From contig CAZKXI010000016.1 of assembly GCA_964556755.1 (NCBI GenBank), positions 1 to 64,000 of the forward strand: a DNA stretch of 64,000 bases, written 5' to 3'. Origin of the DNA: UBA4085 sp964556755. GTDB taxonomy: Bacteria; Acidobacteriota; Aminicenantia; Aminicenantales; UBA4085. This document shows positions 1 through 8,353 of the stretch, piece by piece. Within the stretch, counting starts at the first letter, position 1; every line of letters starts with the position of its first letter. Both the position numbers and the translations under genes were made by a program. Below the pieces are notes generated by a model. It was not told where the DNA came from, did no database searches, and saw nothing but the letters and a program-made list of their open reading frames with translations.

Positions 1-12
1 AACGAAGGGGAA

Positions 13-85
13 TGGCGAGGGACGGAATTGAACCGCCGACGCAGGGATTTTCAGTCCCTCGCTCTACCAGCTGAGCTACCTCGCC
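13..85 (-). tRNA. tRNA-Phe (anticodon GAA)
   Basis: Read on the minus strand, a 73-nt cloverleaf is seen. The acceptor stem GGCGAGG pairs with CCTCGCC, the D arm begins TAGCTCAG, the anticodon loop is CTGAAAA (anticodon GAA, phenylalanine), the T arm contains TTCAATTC, and the discriminator is A. The 3' CCA is not encoded (the next bases are TTC), so CCA must be added enzymatically. A strong promoter and a hairpin lie upstream. Confidence 0.97.
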
Positions 86-93
86 ATTCGGAG

Positions 94-116
94 GCGCTTC
101 CGGATCCCGGAAGCGC
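94..116 (-). other. Perfect hairpin in the tRNA-Phe leader
   Basis: A 10-bp perfect inverted repeat, GCGCTTCCGG then ATC then CCGGAAGCGC, lies between the tRNA promoter and the mature 5' end, so the primary transcript would begin with this hairpin. It may mark the RNase P substrate leader or be a terminator for leftward transcription. No T-run follows it. Confidence 0.6.
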
Positions 117-121
117 GGCCT

Positions 122-150
122 AGTATATGGGCCTGGGCCTCGGTTGTCAA
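122..150 (-). promoter_or_regulatory. Promoter of tRNA-Phe
   Basis: On the minus strand TTGACA (145-150) and TATACT (122-127) are separated by 17 nt. It is a near-consensus housekeeping promoter, placed to transcribe tRNA-Phe. Confidence 0.85.
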
Positions 151-174
151 CACGAAGCCGGGCCGCGCCTGTCG

Positions 175-1440
175 CTAGGAGGCGGACGGGGATTCGTCGC
201 AGGGCCGCAGCGGAGGGCGCTCCTCTGACGGCAGGCCGGCGGCAAGAAGCCGCTTATTACGGAGGACGAGAAAGCCCTGGAGGATCATGCCGCCGCCGGT
301 GGCCAGGAGCAGAATCTCGATCCGGACCGCCTCCGCCAGGGGGCCGAAGGCCAGCATGCCGAGCGGCATCAGCGAGGTCATCAGCATGGTGAAAAGGCCG
401 AAGACGCGGCCTTGGAACTCGGCTTCGACGTGCTCCTGGAGCATGACCGTGGCGCTGGTGTTGTAGAAGGGCATGATCAGCCCGAACAGGCCCATGGGGA
501 CAAGATAGGCCCAGAAGCTGGGAACGAGACCGAGAAGAATCGTGCAGACGGCCATGCCGAAGGTCGCCATCAGCATGGTGTGGACGCGGTTGCGGAATCC
601 GCCCCACAGGGAGATCACGCCGCCGCCGGCCATCATCCCGACCGAGAAGACGACCTCCAGAGCGGTCAGGCGCCAAACCTCGGGTCCAAAGCTGCGGGCG
701 ACCTGGAGCGGGGTGAGGAAGGCGGCCGGAACGAACAGCAAAAGGAGCGTCCCGACGAACGTGAAGAACGAGACCAGGTAGGGGTGGCAGCGGATGTAGC
801 GAAGGCCCAGCTTCAAGTCGGCGAAATACGAGACGGCCTGGGGAGCGGCCGCCTTGGCATGGGGGGGGACCCTGAGGAAGAAGGCCAGGATGGAGATGGC
901 CAGCGCGGCCGTGACGACGTCGATGAGGAAGACCCTGTAGAGCGGCCAGACCGTCATCAGGGCCCCGCTCAGGATGGGGGAGACCAGCATAATGCCCGAC
1001 TGGAGGGAGCTGAACAGTCCGTTGACCCGCGTCAGGCGCTCGGCCGGCACGAACTGGGGCAGGAAAGCGCCGGCCGCCGGACCCTGCACCGCCGTGCCGA
1101 GGGCCCGGACCGCGGCCGTGACCATGATCAGAGGCAGGGCCTCGGCGCCCGAGAGCAGGACCAGGGCCAGCGTCAGCGTGGCCATGGCGATCAGCCCGTC
1201 GGAGAGCATGATCAGCTTCTTGCGGTCCATCCTATCGGCCCATACCCCGGCGAACGGCGACAGCAGGAAGGTGGGGATGAAGCCGCAGATGACGTAGAGG
1301 GTCATCATGAATCCGGACTTGGTGGCCAGGGTCACATGCCACATCAAGGCGTACTGGACCAGGGAGGAGCCGAAAAGCGACAGGGCCTGGCTGGACAGGT
1401 AGAGCCCCGCCTTCCTCTTCCAGCTCTGGTTGTTCGTCAT
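175..1440 (-). CDS. MFS efflux transporter, DHA3 (macrolide-efflux-like) family
   Basis: A 421-residue integral membrane protein with about 12 hydrophobic segments, the usual MFS length. The N-terminal helix region SSQALSLFGSSLVQYALMW and the loop 2-3 motif AGVWADRMDRKK (the MFS motif-A region) match the DHA3 drug:H+ antiporters that include MefA-type macrolide pumps. It probably expels a hydrophobic compound using the proton gradient; the substrate cannot be read. It is a single gene divergent from the following glycosyltransferase, with an extended -10 (TGCTACACT, minus strand) around 1474-1482. The ATG at 1440 has only a weak Shine-Dalgarno sequence. No regulator is adjacent. Confidence 0.85.
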   Translation of the reverse strand: MTNNQSWKRKAGLYLSSQALSLFGSSLVQYALMWHVTLATKSGFMMTLYVICGFIPTFLLSPFAGVWADRMDRKKLIMLSDGLIAMATLTLALVLLSGAEALPLIMVTAAVRALGTAVQGPAAGAFLPQFVPAERLTRVNGLFSSLQSGIMLVSPILSGALMTVWPLYRVFLIDVVTAALAISILAFFLRVPPHAKAAAPQAVSYFADLKLGLRYIRCHPYLVSFFTFVGTLLLLFVPAAFLTPLQVARSFGPEVWRLTALEVVFSVGMMAGGGVISLWGGFRNRVHTMLMATFGMAVCTILLGLVPSFWAYLVPMGLFGLIMPFYNTSATVMLQEHVEAEFQGRVFGLFTMLMTSLMPLGMLAFGPLAEAVRIEILLLATGGGMILQGFLVLRNKRLLAAGLPSEERPPLRPCDESPSAS

Positions 1441-1511
1441 GGTGTGTCTCGGGTGGGGGCGCGCAACCGGGCCAGTGTAGCACAGGAGCGGGCCCGGCCC
1501 GATATGGTAAA

Positions 1512-2516
1512 ATGGCCGCCGTGCCGCCCCTCCGCATCGCCGCCCTCCTGCCCCACGTCGAGGTCTTCGGCGGCGTGCGCCGCTACATCGAGCTGGGCAA
1601 CGCCCTGGCCGCCCGCGGCCATCGCTTCGTCCTCTTTCACCCTTCGGGCGAGAAGCCGGCTTGGCTGGAGCTGCGGGCCGAGACCCGGCCCTTCGCCGCT
1701 CTGGAGCGGGAGCCCTTCGACGCGGCGATGTGCGGCGAGCCTTCCATCCTGGACGCTTTAGCCAGGGTCCCGGCCGCGCGCCGCTATTTCTACTTTGTCC
1801 TGGAGGGGCACAAGCGGGAGAGGGAAGTGGCCCGCCGCCGCGACCTCCTCTTCCTGGGCAACTCCGAGGGCATCTGCCGCCGGCTGGAGAGAAAGTACGG
1901 CCTGGCCATCCAGCGGGCGCCCGGCGGCGTCAATCCCGAGATCTTCCACCCCGAGCCGCGCCCCCCGGCCGACGGCTCGTTCCGGATTCTCGGCTACGGC
2001 CGACTGACACGCCGCCGCAAGGGGGTGCCGGAGGTCATCCGGGCGGCCGAGAGGCTGGCCCGGCGCGGCGTCCCGGCCCGCCTGATCCTCTTCGATACCC
2101 CGGTCGGACAGGATAAGCGAGACCCCCGGACGCTTGTTCGGACACGCCTTCCGCTCGACTTCCATCTCGGTCTGCCGCAGGAGAGGATGGCCTGGCTCTA
2201 CGCCCAGGCCGATGTCTTTGTCAGCGCCGAGCGCCGGGCCGGCTGGTCCAACACTTGCGCCGAGGCCATGGCCTGCGGGCGGCCGGTCGTCTGTACGCCC
2301 AGCGGCACCCGCGATTTCGCCGAGGACGGCCGGACCGCCCTGGTCATTCCCAGGCCCTCGCCCCGGCTGCTCGTCAAGGCGCTGGAGCGCCTTCGCCGCG
2401 ACCCGGAGCTTCGCGACAAGCTGGCCGCCGCCGGCCGCGAGCGCATCCTCGGCTTCCGCTGGGAGGCCCTGGCCGAGCGCCTGGAGGGCCTCTTCCGGGC
2501 GGCCGGGCCAAATTGA
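1512..2516 (+). CDS. Glycosyltransferase, GT4-like family
   Basis: A 334-residue GT-B fold transferase. The N-terminal Rossmann half opens PPLRIAALLPHVEVFGGVRR, and the C-terminal half carries the nucleotide-sugar region with SNTCAEAMACGRPVVCT, typical of GT4 enzymes (E-x7-E area). It probably transfers a sugar to a surface glycan or lipid; donor and acceptor are unknown. A -10-like TATGGTAAAAT overlaps the ATG at 1512, so the GTG at 1521, which gives MPPLRIAALLPH, is an equally good start and the message may be leaderless. It stands alone between the divergent MFS gene and the DUF465 gene. The glycan island at 48-54 kb is far away. Confidence 0.82.
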   Translation: MAAVPPLRIAALLPHVEVFGGVRRYIELGNALAARGHRFVLFHPSGEKPAWLELRAETRPFAALEREPFDAAMCGEPSILDALARVPAARRYFYFVLEGHKREREVARRRDLLFLGNSEGICRRLERKYGLAIQRAPGGVNPEIFHPEPRPPADGSFRILGYGRLTRRRKGVPEVIRAAERLARRGVPARLILFDTPVGQDKRDPRTLVRTRLPLDFHLGLPQERMAWLYAQADVFVSAERRAGWSNTCAEAMACGRPVVCTPSGTRDFAEDGRTALVIPRPSPRLLVKALERLRRDPELRDKLAAAGRERILGFRWEALAERLEGLFRAAGPN

Positions 2517-2541
2517 ATTGGCCTCCCCCTTGTGCTATCCT
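2513..2541 (+). promoter_or_regulatory. Promoter of the DUF465 gene
   Basis: TTGAAT (2513-2518) and TATCCT (2536-2541) are 17 nt apart. The -35 overlaps the stop codon of the preceding glycosyltransferase, and the predicted start lies about 12 nt before the ATG. Confidence 0.6.
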
Positions 2542-2559
2542 TCTCCCCCCGAGGCCGGC

Positions 2560-2781
2560 ATGGATGAACAGAGAATCAAGGACCATCTGCTGATCTCCGA
2601 TCCGGATTTCCGCCGGCTGCACGAGGAGCATCAGCGCCACGAGTCCCGCCTGGCCGAGCTGGCCGCCAAGCCCTTCCTCAGCCCCGAGGACGAGGTCCAG
2701 GAGCGCGAGCTGAAGAAGCTCAAGCTGGCCCTCAAGGACCGGATGGCCCACCTGATCTCCGCCTACGGGAAGAATCCCTGA
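2560..2781 (+). CDS. DUF465 / YdcH-like small protein
   Basis: A 73-residue, highly charged, all-helical protein. The sequence DPDFRRLHEEHQRHESRL followed by a KLKLALKDRM stretch is the hallmark of DUF465 (YdcH) proteins: a two-helix antiparallel hairpin of unknown function, often found singly. It has its own promoter and is followed by a run of same-strand genes (Asd-like, ABC exporter, YicC, Gmk) that may be read through from it. The assignment rests on the pattern and the length, which fits the family (about 70-80 residues). Confidence 0.85.
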   Translation: MDEQRIKDHLLISDPDFRRLHEEHQRHESRLAELAAKPFLSPEDEVQERELKKLKLALKDRMAHLISAYGKNP

Positions 2782-2797
2782 GGCGGGCGCATCACCC

Positions 2798-3820
2798 ATG
2801 GCTTCCCAACCCAAGATCAAGCTGGCCCTTGTCGGCGGCGAGACGCTGCGCGGCCGGGAGATGAAGGACGCCCTCGGCCGGGCGGCCTGGCCGGGCATCG
2901 ACCTGGACTTCTTCGATCCCGACGTACAGGAAGAGTACAGCAAGCTGACCGATTTCCGGGACGAGCCCCGGGTGGTCAAGCCCCTGCGGGGAGAGGACCT
3001 GGAGGGGAAGGACCTGGTCTTCAACGCCGATCCCGAGGCCGCTTCCGACCTCCGCCGCCTGGCCAAGAAGCACAAGCTCCGTCTGTACGACTTGAGCGAG
3101 TCCTTCAACGCCGATCCGGATGTCCCGCTGGCCGCGGCCGGGATCAACGACCGGGCCGTCACCCGCCGGACAAGGCTTCTGGCCAATCCCGCCCCCGACG
3201 CCCTGATCCTGTCCCACCTCTTCCATGCCCTGGAGCCGGCCTTCGGCCTGGCCAAGGCCGTGTCGTTCATCCTCCGCCCGGTCTCGGCCTTTGACGATGC
3301 GGGGATTCAGGAGCTGGCCAGCCAGAGCGCCTCCCTGCTCAACGGGGCCGATCCCGAGAAGAAGGTCTTCCGCGAGCAGATCGCCTACAGCTTCCTGTCC
3401 CACACCGAAGATCTGGACGGGGACGGCGCCTGCCCGTCCGAGACGCGGACGGCCTCCGAGATCCGGCGGATCCTGGAGCGGCCGGACCTGCCCCTGTCGC
3501 TGGCCTCCATCCAGGCGCCCGTCTTCCACACCTACACCCTGGTGTCCTGCTGCGAGCTCCGCCGGGAGGCCGATCTGGAAGGCCTGGAGGCTCTCTTCTC
3601 GGGCTTGCCGGTCTTCCACATGACGCCCTTCCGCGAGGGCTGCTCGGCCTCGCCTCTCTCGGTGGCGGGCAAGGACGAGATCTATGTCGGCCGCCTGAAG
3701 CGCGAGCCCGCCTCGCCCCGATCCTTCTGGATCTGGCTGACGGCCGACAACCTGACCCGCGGCTCGGCCCAGAACGCGGTCGAGACGGCCCGCCGCCTCC
3801 TGGGGACCAAAGCCCGCTGA
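2798..3820 (+). CDS. Aspartate-semialdehyde dehydrogenase-like protein, catalytic residues lost
   Basis: A 340-residue protein with the layout of ASADH: an N-terminal NAD(P)-binding segment (LALVGGETLRGREM, about residues 9-22) and a C-terminal dimerisation domain ending TADNLTRGSAQNAVETARRL, the family's closing motif. The active-site segment, normally SNxxC(S/T)T, reads ANPAPDALIL (residues 129-138), so the nucleophilic Cys is absent. The RVPVxxGH segment reads QAPVFHTYT, so the His is also displaced. It is therefore unlikely to reduce aspartyl phosphate. The nearest known parallel is E. coli USG-1, an ASADH paralogue that lost its Cys and whose function is unclear. It is 12 nt upstream of the ABC exporter, so probably co-transcribed. 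The fold is confident, the role unknown. Confidence 0.8.
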   Translation: MASQPKIKLALVGGETLRGREMKDALGRAAWPGIDLDFFDPDVQEEYSKLTDFRDEPRVVKPLRGEDLEGKDLVFNADPEAASDLRRLAKKHKLRLYDLSESFNADPDVPLAAAGINDRAVTRRTRLLANPAPDALILSHLFHALEPAFGLAKAVSFILRPVSAFDDAGIQELASQSASLLNGADPEKKVFREQIAYSFLSHTEDLDGDGACPSETRTASEIRRILERPDLPLSLASIQAPVFHTYTLVSCCELRREADLEGLEALFSGLPVFHMTPFREGCSASPLSVAGKDEIYVGRLKREPASPRSFWIWLTADNLTRGSAQNAVETARRLLGTKAR

Positions 3821-3832
3821 GGCGGGGGCGCC

Positions 3833-5665
3833 ATGTTCAGGCTCCTCAGGCTGACGCTTCACGAGAGGAGATACGTCGCCCTGTCGTTCCTGGCCACGCT
3901 GTTCGTGGCCCTCTTCAGCTCGGCCTTCGTCTACCTGGTCCAGCCGATCATCGACAACATGTGGATGAGCCCGGCCCAGCAGGCCGCCCAGGCCCAGCGC
4001 ATGGCCGCCGACGGGGCTGGCGGCACGGCCCGGACGCGGGTCATGGACCTGCTGTGGAAGGCCTTGGGGGTGGCCTCGGATGACATCCGCCGGGTCCTGC
4101 CCTGGGTCGTCTTGGCCGTCCTGTTCGGCAAGAGCCTGTTCACGTTCCTGGCTTCGTTCTTCATGAAGGCGGTCGGCAACAAGGTCGTCAAGAGCCTGCG
4201 CGACCGGCTCTACGGGCACATCCTGTACCAATCCACGTCGTTCTATGACGCCGCGACGACCGGCGACCTGATGTCCCGCCTGACCAACGATGTCGACCGC
4301 ATCCAACAGGCCGTCGGGACGGCCATGAGCGACCTCGTCGAAGAGGCCATCGTCATGGTCGGCTATCTGGTGGCCATGCTGCTGATCGACTGGAAGCTGG
4401 CCCTGATGGCCTTCGTCCTGACGCCCCTGGCCGTCCTGCCCATGGCCGCCTTCAGCCGCCAGCTCAAGAAGCAGGGCCGCCGCAGCCAGCTGAAGATGTC
4501 GGAGATCTACAACCACATCCACGAGACGGTCTCCGGCCACCGCATCGTCAAGGCCTTCACCACGGAGCCGTTCGAGCTGCGCCGCTTCCTCAAGGCCTCC
4601 TACCGATACTTCCGCATCAATCTCAAGCTGGCCTGGATCTCCTCGCTGTCCTCGCCGTTCATGGAGTTCGTCGGCGGGCTGGTCGGGGCCTTCATCCTGG
4701 TCGTCGGCTCCCGCCGCATCTCGGCCGGCTACATCAGCGCCGGCGACTTCGCCGCCTTCGCCCTGGCCATCTTCTCGCTCTTCACCCCCATCAAGCGGCT
4801 GACCCGGGCCCAGAACGTGGTCGTCCAGGCCACCGCCTGCCTGGACCGGGTGGAGGAGATCCTGAACGTGCCGCGCCAGGTCCAGGAGAAGGACGGCGCC
4901 TTTCCTCTGCCGCCCGTCCAGGGCCGGGTCCGCTTCGAGGCCGTCCGCTTCGCCTACCGCCCCGACCGGCCGGTCCTGCACGACATCAGCTTCGAGGTCG
5001 AGCCGCGCCAGACGGTGGCCCTGGTCGGCTTCAGCGGGGCCGGCAAGACGACGATCATCAACCTTTTGGCCCGCTTCTACGAGCCGACGGCCGGACGGGT
5101 CCTCATCGACGGCATCGACGTCCGCGACGTGACCCTGCCGTCGCTGCGCTCCCAGATCGGCTTGGTCACCCAGGACATCGTCCTGTTCAACGACACCGTC
5201 CGCGGCAACATCGCCTACGGCCTGGAGGACATTCCGCTGGACAAGATCCAGGCGGCGGCGGAGGCGGCCGAGTGCCACCGCTTCATCACCGAGCTGCCCA
5301 AGGGCTACGAGACCGTGATCGGGGAGCGGGGCGGCCTGCTCTCGGTCGGCCAGCGGCAGCGCCTGGCCATCGCCCGGGCCCTGCTGAAGAACCCGCCCAT
5401 CCTGATCCTGGACGAGGCCACCTCCTCGCTCGACTCCGAGTCGGAGCGGCTGATCCAGAAGGCCCTGGCCCGGATCATGCGCGACCGGACGACCTTCGTC
5501 ATCGCCCACCGCCTGTCGACGATCCGCAACGCCGACATGATCCTGGTCATCGAGAAGGGCCGCATCGCCGAAGCCGGCTCGCACGAGAAGCTCCTCCGCA
5601 AGCACGGCGTCTACCGGATGCTGTACGACCTGCAGTTCGCCCAGGACGAGGAGATCGCCCCATGA
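3833..5665 (+). CDS. msbA: ABC exporter, MsbA-like (fused membrane and ATPase domains)
   Basis: A 610-residue half-transporter: an N-terminal six-helix export domain (residues about 1-320), then an ATPase domain with Walker A GFSGAGKTT, Q-loop VTQDIVLFND, signature LSVGQRQRLAIARALL, Walker B ILILDEATSS and H-loop IAHRLST. The intracellular loop DVDRIQQAVGTAMSD and the overall pattern match MsbA-type lipid A/lipid flippases working as homodimers in the inner membrane. It overlaps yicC by 4 nt (ATGA). The gene symbol follows family resemblance; a drug or other lipid exporter is the alternative. Confidence 0.85.
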   Translation: MFRLLRLTLHERRYVALSFLATLFVALFSSAFVYLVQPIIDNMWMSPAQQAAQAQRMAADGAGGTARTRVMDLLWKALGVASDDIRRVLPWVVLAVLFGKSLFTFLASFFMKAVGNKVVKSLRDRLYGHILYQSTSFYDAATTGDLMSRLTNDVDRIQQAVGTAMSDLVEEAIVMVGYLVAMLLIDWKLALMAFVLTPLAVLPMAAFSRQLKKQGRRSQLKMSEIYNHIHETVSGHRIVKAFTTEPFELRRFLKASYRYFRINLKLAWISSLSSPFMEFVGGLVGAFILVVGSRRISAGYISAGDFAAFALAIFSLFTPIKRLTRAQNVVVQATACLDRVEEILNVPRQVQEKDGAFPLPPVQGRVRFEAVRFAYRPDRPVLHDISFEVEPRQTVALVGFSGAGKTTIINLLARFYEPTAGRVLIDGIDVRDVTLPSLRSQIGLVTQDIVLFNDTVRGNIAYGLEDIPLDKIQAAAEAAECHRFITELPKGYETVIGERGGLLSVGQRQRLAIARALLKNPPILILDEATSSLDSESERLIQKALARIMRDRTTFVIAHRLSTIRNADMILVIEKGRIAEAGSHEKLLRKHGVYRMLYDLQFAQDEEIAP

Positions 5666-6540
5666 TCATGAGCATGACCGGCTTCGCCGAGCGCAGCTTC
5701 GACGCCCCGACCCTGCGGCTGAAGATCGCCATCAAGACCCTCAACCACCGCTTCTTCGACTGGAGCTACAAGGGCGCCGCCATCGGCGAGGCCGAGAGCC
5801 GGCTGCGGGCCCTCTGCCAGGAGCGCCTCCACCGCGGCCGCATCGAGGTCGTCCTCGACCTGCAGTGCCCCGATCCCTCCAGCTGGGACGTGACCGTCAA
5901 CGAGGGCCTGCTGGAGAAGCTCCTGGCGGCCGTGGACCGGGCCTCCTCGCGGCTGGGACGGGAGATGCCCATCTCGGCCGAGACGCTGCTGCGGATTCCC
6001 CAGGTGCTGGAGCTGCGGCGCAAGGACTTCTCGGCCGCCGAGACGGAGTTCCTGCAGCGCTGCTTCCTGCGGACCCTGGAGGACCTCTTCAAGGCCCGCC
6101 GCAAGGAAGGCCGCCAGACGGCCCTCCAGCTGCAGGCCCACGTCCAGGCCATCCGCAAGTCCCTGGCACGCTTGGAGCGCAAGGTCCGGGCCCAGCCCCG
6201 GCTTGTCCGCCAAAGGCTGCGCCGCAAGGTCCAGGAAGGCAACAACAAGACCTCGGCCTCCGAGGGCCGCCTCAACGAGGAAGTCGCCTACCTGGCCCAG
6301 CGCTACGACGTCAGCGAGGAGATCCACCGCCTCAAGGTCCACTTGGCGACGGTCCTCCAGCTGACCCGCTCGACCAAGGGCGAGCCGGCCGGCAAGATGC
6401 TGGACTTCCTGGCCCAGGAGCTCTACCGGGAGGCCAACACGCTGAACTCGAAGTCGCAGGACATCGACGTGACCAAGGAGGGCCTGGTCATCAAGGGCGA
6501 GGTGGAGAGCATCCGCCAGCAAGTCCAGAACTTGGAATAG
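5662..6540 (+). CDS. yicC: YicC family endoribonuclease-like protein
   Basis: A 292-residue protein opening MIMSMTGFAE, the classic YicC start, with the YicC N-terminal domain and a C-terminal DUF1732 domain ending SQDIDVTKEGLVIKGEVESIRQQVQNLE. YicC proteins are oligomeric RNases affecting small-RNA and mRNA turnover in E. coli. The gene starts inside the ABC exporter stop (4-nt overlap) and ends 11 nt before gmk. The yicC-gmk-coaBC order is widely conserved; the rpoZ gene often found after gmk is absent here. Confidence 0.93.
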   Translation: MIMSMTGFAERSFDAPTLRLKIAIKTLNHRFFDWSYKGAAIGEAESRLRALCQERLHRGRIEVVLDLQCPDPSSWDVTVNEGLLEKLLAAVDRASSRLGREMPISAETLLRIPQVLELRRKDFSAAETEFLQRCFLRTLEDLFKARRKEGRQTALQLQAHVQAIRKSLARLERKVRAQPRLVRQRLRRKVQEGNNKTSASEGRLNEEVAYLAQRYDVSEEIHRLKVHLATVLQLTRSTKGEPAGKMLDFLAQELYREANTLNSKSQDIDVTKEGLVIKGEVESIRQQVQNLE

Positions 6541-6551
6541 GGAGAGTCCGC

Positions 6552-7151
6552 ATGGTCTTCGTCGTCACCGGGCCGTCGGGAAGCGGCAAGTCCACCATCC
6601 TGCGCCACATCACCAAGGACATGCGCGGCCTGGCTTTCTCCGTCTCCCACACCACCCGGCCGCGCCGCGACTCCGAGCGGGACGGGCGGGAGTACCATTT
6701 CGTCTCCGAGGCGGAGTTCCGCCGGCGGGTCGCTCGGAAGGGCTTCCTGGAGTGGGCCGTCGTCCACGGCCACCTCTACGGGACGTCCAAGGAGGAGATT
6801 CGGCGGCAGGGCCGCGGCTCCGACGTCATTCTGGACATCGACGTCCAGGGCGCCCGCCAGATCCGCCGCCGCCTGCCCGAGGCCGTCTTCGTCTTCGTCC
6901 TGCCGCCCTCCTTCGCCGCCCTCCGCCGTCGCCTGGCCGACCGCGGCGAGGACGACCCGGCCGCCGTTCGGCTCCGGCTGCGAAACGCCAAGGCCGAGAT
7001 CCGCGAGGCCGCCGCCTTCGACTTCCTCATTGTCAACGACCGGCTGGACCGGGCCATCCTGGAGCTGGAGGCCATCATCCTCAGCGTCCGCTGCCGGGCC
7101 GGCAACCGCCTCCGGGCCGTGCGGGCCGCCCTGGCCGGCCGGGCGGGATAG
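6552..7151 (+). CDS. gmk: Guanylate kinase
   Basis: A 199-residue kinase converting GMP to GDP with ATP. The P-loop is GPSGSGKST (residues about 7-15). The GMP-binding segment contains SHTTRPRRDSERDGREYHFV, the LID region has DVQGARQIRRRLP, and the length is normal. It sits between yicC and coaBC with spacings of 8-11 nt, the usual nucleotide/cofactor housekeeping operon. Nothing is unusual in the active site. Confidence 0.97.
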   Translation: MVFVVTGPSGSGKSTILRHITKDMRGLAFSVSHTTRPRRDSERDGREYHFVSEAEFRRRVARKGFLEWAVVHGHLYGTSKEEIRRQGRGSDVILDIDVQGARQIRRRLPEAVFVFVLPPSFAALRRRLADRGEDDPAAVRLRLRNAKAEIREAAAFDFLIVNDRLDRAILELEAIILSVRCRAGNRLRAVRAALAGRAG

Positions 7152-7159
7152 GAGTCGCC

Positions 7160-8353
7160 ATGCCGACCATCGCCCTGGGCGCGGCCTCATCCGTCAGCCT
7201 CTACAAGGCCTGCCAGATCCTGCGCGGCTTCCAGAAGGCCGGCTGCGAGGTTCAGCCGATCCTGACGCCCAACGCGGCCCGCCTCGTCTCGCCGCTCCTC
7301 TTCAGCAGCCTGAGCGGCCGCCGGACGATCGTCGAGACCTTCGACCCGGACCACGAGTGGTCCGTGGCCCACGTGGCCCTGGCCAAGGAGATCGACCTTC
7401 TCGTCATCGCCCCGGCCACGGCCAACATCCTGGCCAAGCTGGCCCACGGCGTCGCCGACGACTTCCTGTCCACCTTCACCCTGGCCGTGGAGAAGCCGGT
7501 CCTCTGCGCCCCGGCCATGAACGAGGCCATGTGGCGCCACCCCCAGACGCGGGAGAACATCGACCGCCTGAAGGCCCGGGGCGTGGCCTTCATCGAGCCG
7601 GACGCCGGCTACCTGGCCTGCGGCGACAGCGGCCCGGGGCGATTGGCCGATCCGGAAGCGATCGTGGCCGCCGGGCTGGACCTTCTCCGGAAGGCCCGCA
7701 GCCTGGCCGGGCGGCGGGTCCTGGTGACCGCGGGCCCCACCCGGGAGGCCCTCGATCCGGTCCGCTTCCTGTCCAACCGCTCCTCCGGCAAGATGGGCTA
7801 CGCCGTGGCGGCCGAGGCCGTCCGGCGGGGGGGGCGGGTCGTCCTGATCTCGGGCCCGACCGGAATCCAGCCGCCGGCGGGGGCCGAGCTCGTCCGGGTG
7901 AATTCGGCCGCGGAGATGTGCGCGGCCGTCCTGGAGCGGGCCAAGTCCGCCGACATCGTCGTCATGGCCGCCGCCGTGGCCGACTTCACCCTGTCCCGCC
8001 CGGCCAAGGCCAAGATCAAGAAGAGCGCCGGGGCGCCGGTCCTGAGGCTCGTCCCGACCGTCGACATCCTCAAGGCCCTGGCCGGCCGTCCCGGCCGCCG
8101 CTTCGTGGTCGGCTTCGCGGCCGAGACCGGGAGCCTGCGGGCCCGGGCCAGGGCCAAGCTGAAGGCCAAATCCCTCGACCTGATCGTGGCCAACGACGTG
8201 GCGGCCGAGGGGCGGGGCTTCGACTCCGACCTGAACCAGGCCGTCATCATCGACGCCGCGGGCCGCGAGACATCCACTCCCGTCCTGTCCAAGACCGAGC
8301 TGGCCCGGCGGCTTTGGGATATCATCGAGAGCCATGCCGAAAAGAAGCCCTAA
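7160..8353 (+). CDS. coaBC: Bifunctional phosphopantothenoylcysteine decarboxylase / phosphopantothenate-cysteine ligase
   Basis: A 397-residue enzyme making 4'-phosphopantetheine for coenzyme A. The CoaC half (about 1-185) is an FMN flavoprotein with the AHVALAKE His segment, IAPATANILAKLAHGVADD, CAPAMNEAMW and the substrate flap Cys in GYLACGDSGPGR. The CoaB half begins at RRVLVTAGPTREALDPVRF with SNRSSGKMG and ends near LIVANDV...LSKTELARRLWD. It overlaps the uracil-DNA glycosylase gene by 20 nt. The later CoA step, coaD, lies at 17.3 kb. Confidence 0.96.
   Translation: MPTIALGAASSVSLYKACQILRGFQKAGCEVQPILTPNAARLVSPLLFSSLSGRRTIVETFDPDHEWSVAHVALAKEIDLLVIAPATANILAKLAHGVADDFLSTFTLAVEKPVLCAPAMNEAMWRHPQTRENIDRLKARGVAFIEPDAGYLACGDSGPGRLADPEAIVAAGLDLLRKARSLAGRRVLVTAGPTREALDPVRFLSNRSSGKMGYAVAAEAVRRGGRVVLISGPTGIQPPAGAELVRVNSAAEMCAAVLERAKSADIVVMAAAVADFTLSRPAKAKIKKSAGAPVLRLVPTVDILKALAGRPGRRFVVGFAAETGSLRARARAKLKAKSLDLIVANDVAAEGRGFDSDLNQAVIIDAAGRETSTPVLSKTELARRLWDIIESHAEKKP

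Noticed and set aside
2792..5605. A 937-codon minus-strand open frame
   Set aside because: Antisense to the Asd-like and ABC exporter genes, whose motifs are complete. Composition is that of a GC shadow.
5263..5744. Long N-terminal extension of YicC upstream of 5662
   Set aside because: The extension reads through the ABC exporter ATPase domain in another phase. The MIMSMTGFAE start at 5662 matches family N-termini and overlaps the stop by ATGA.
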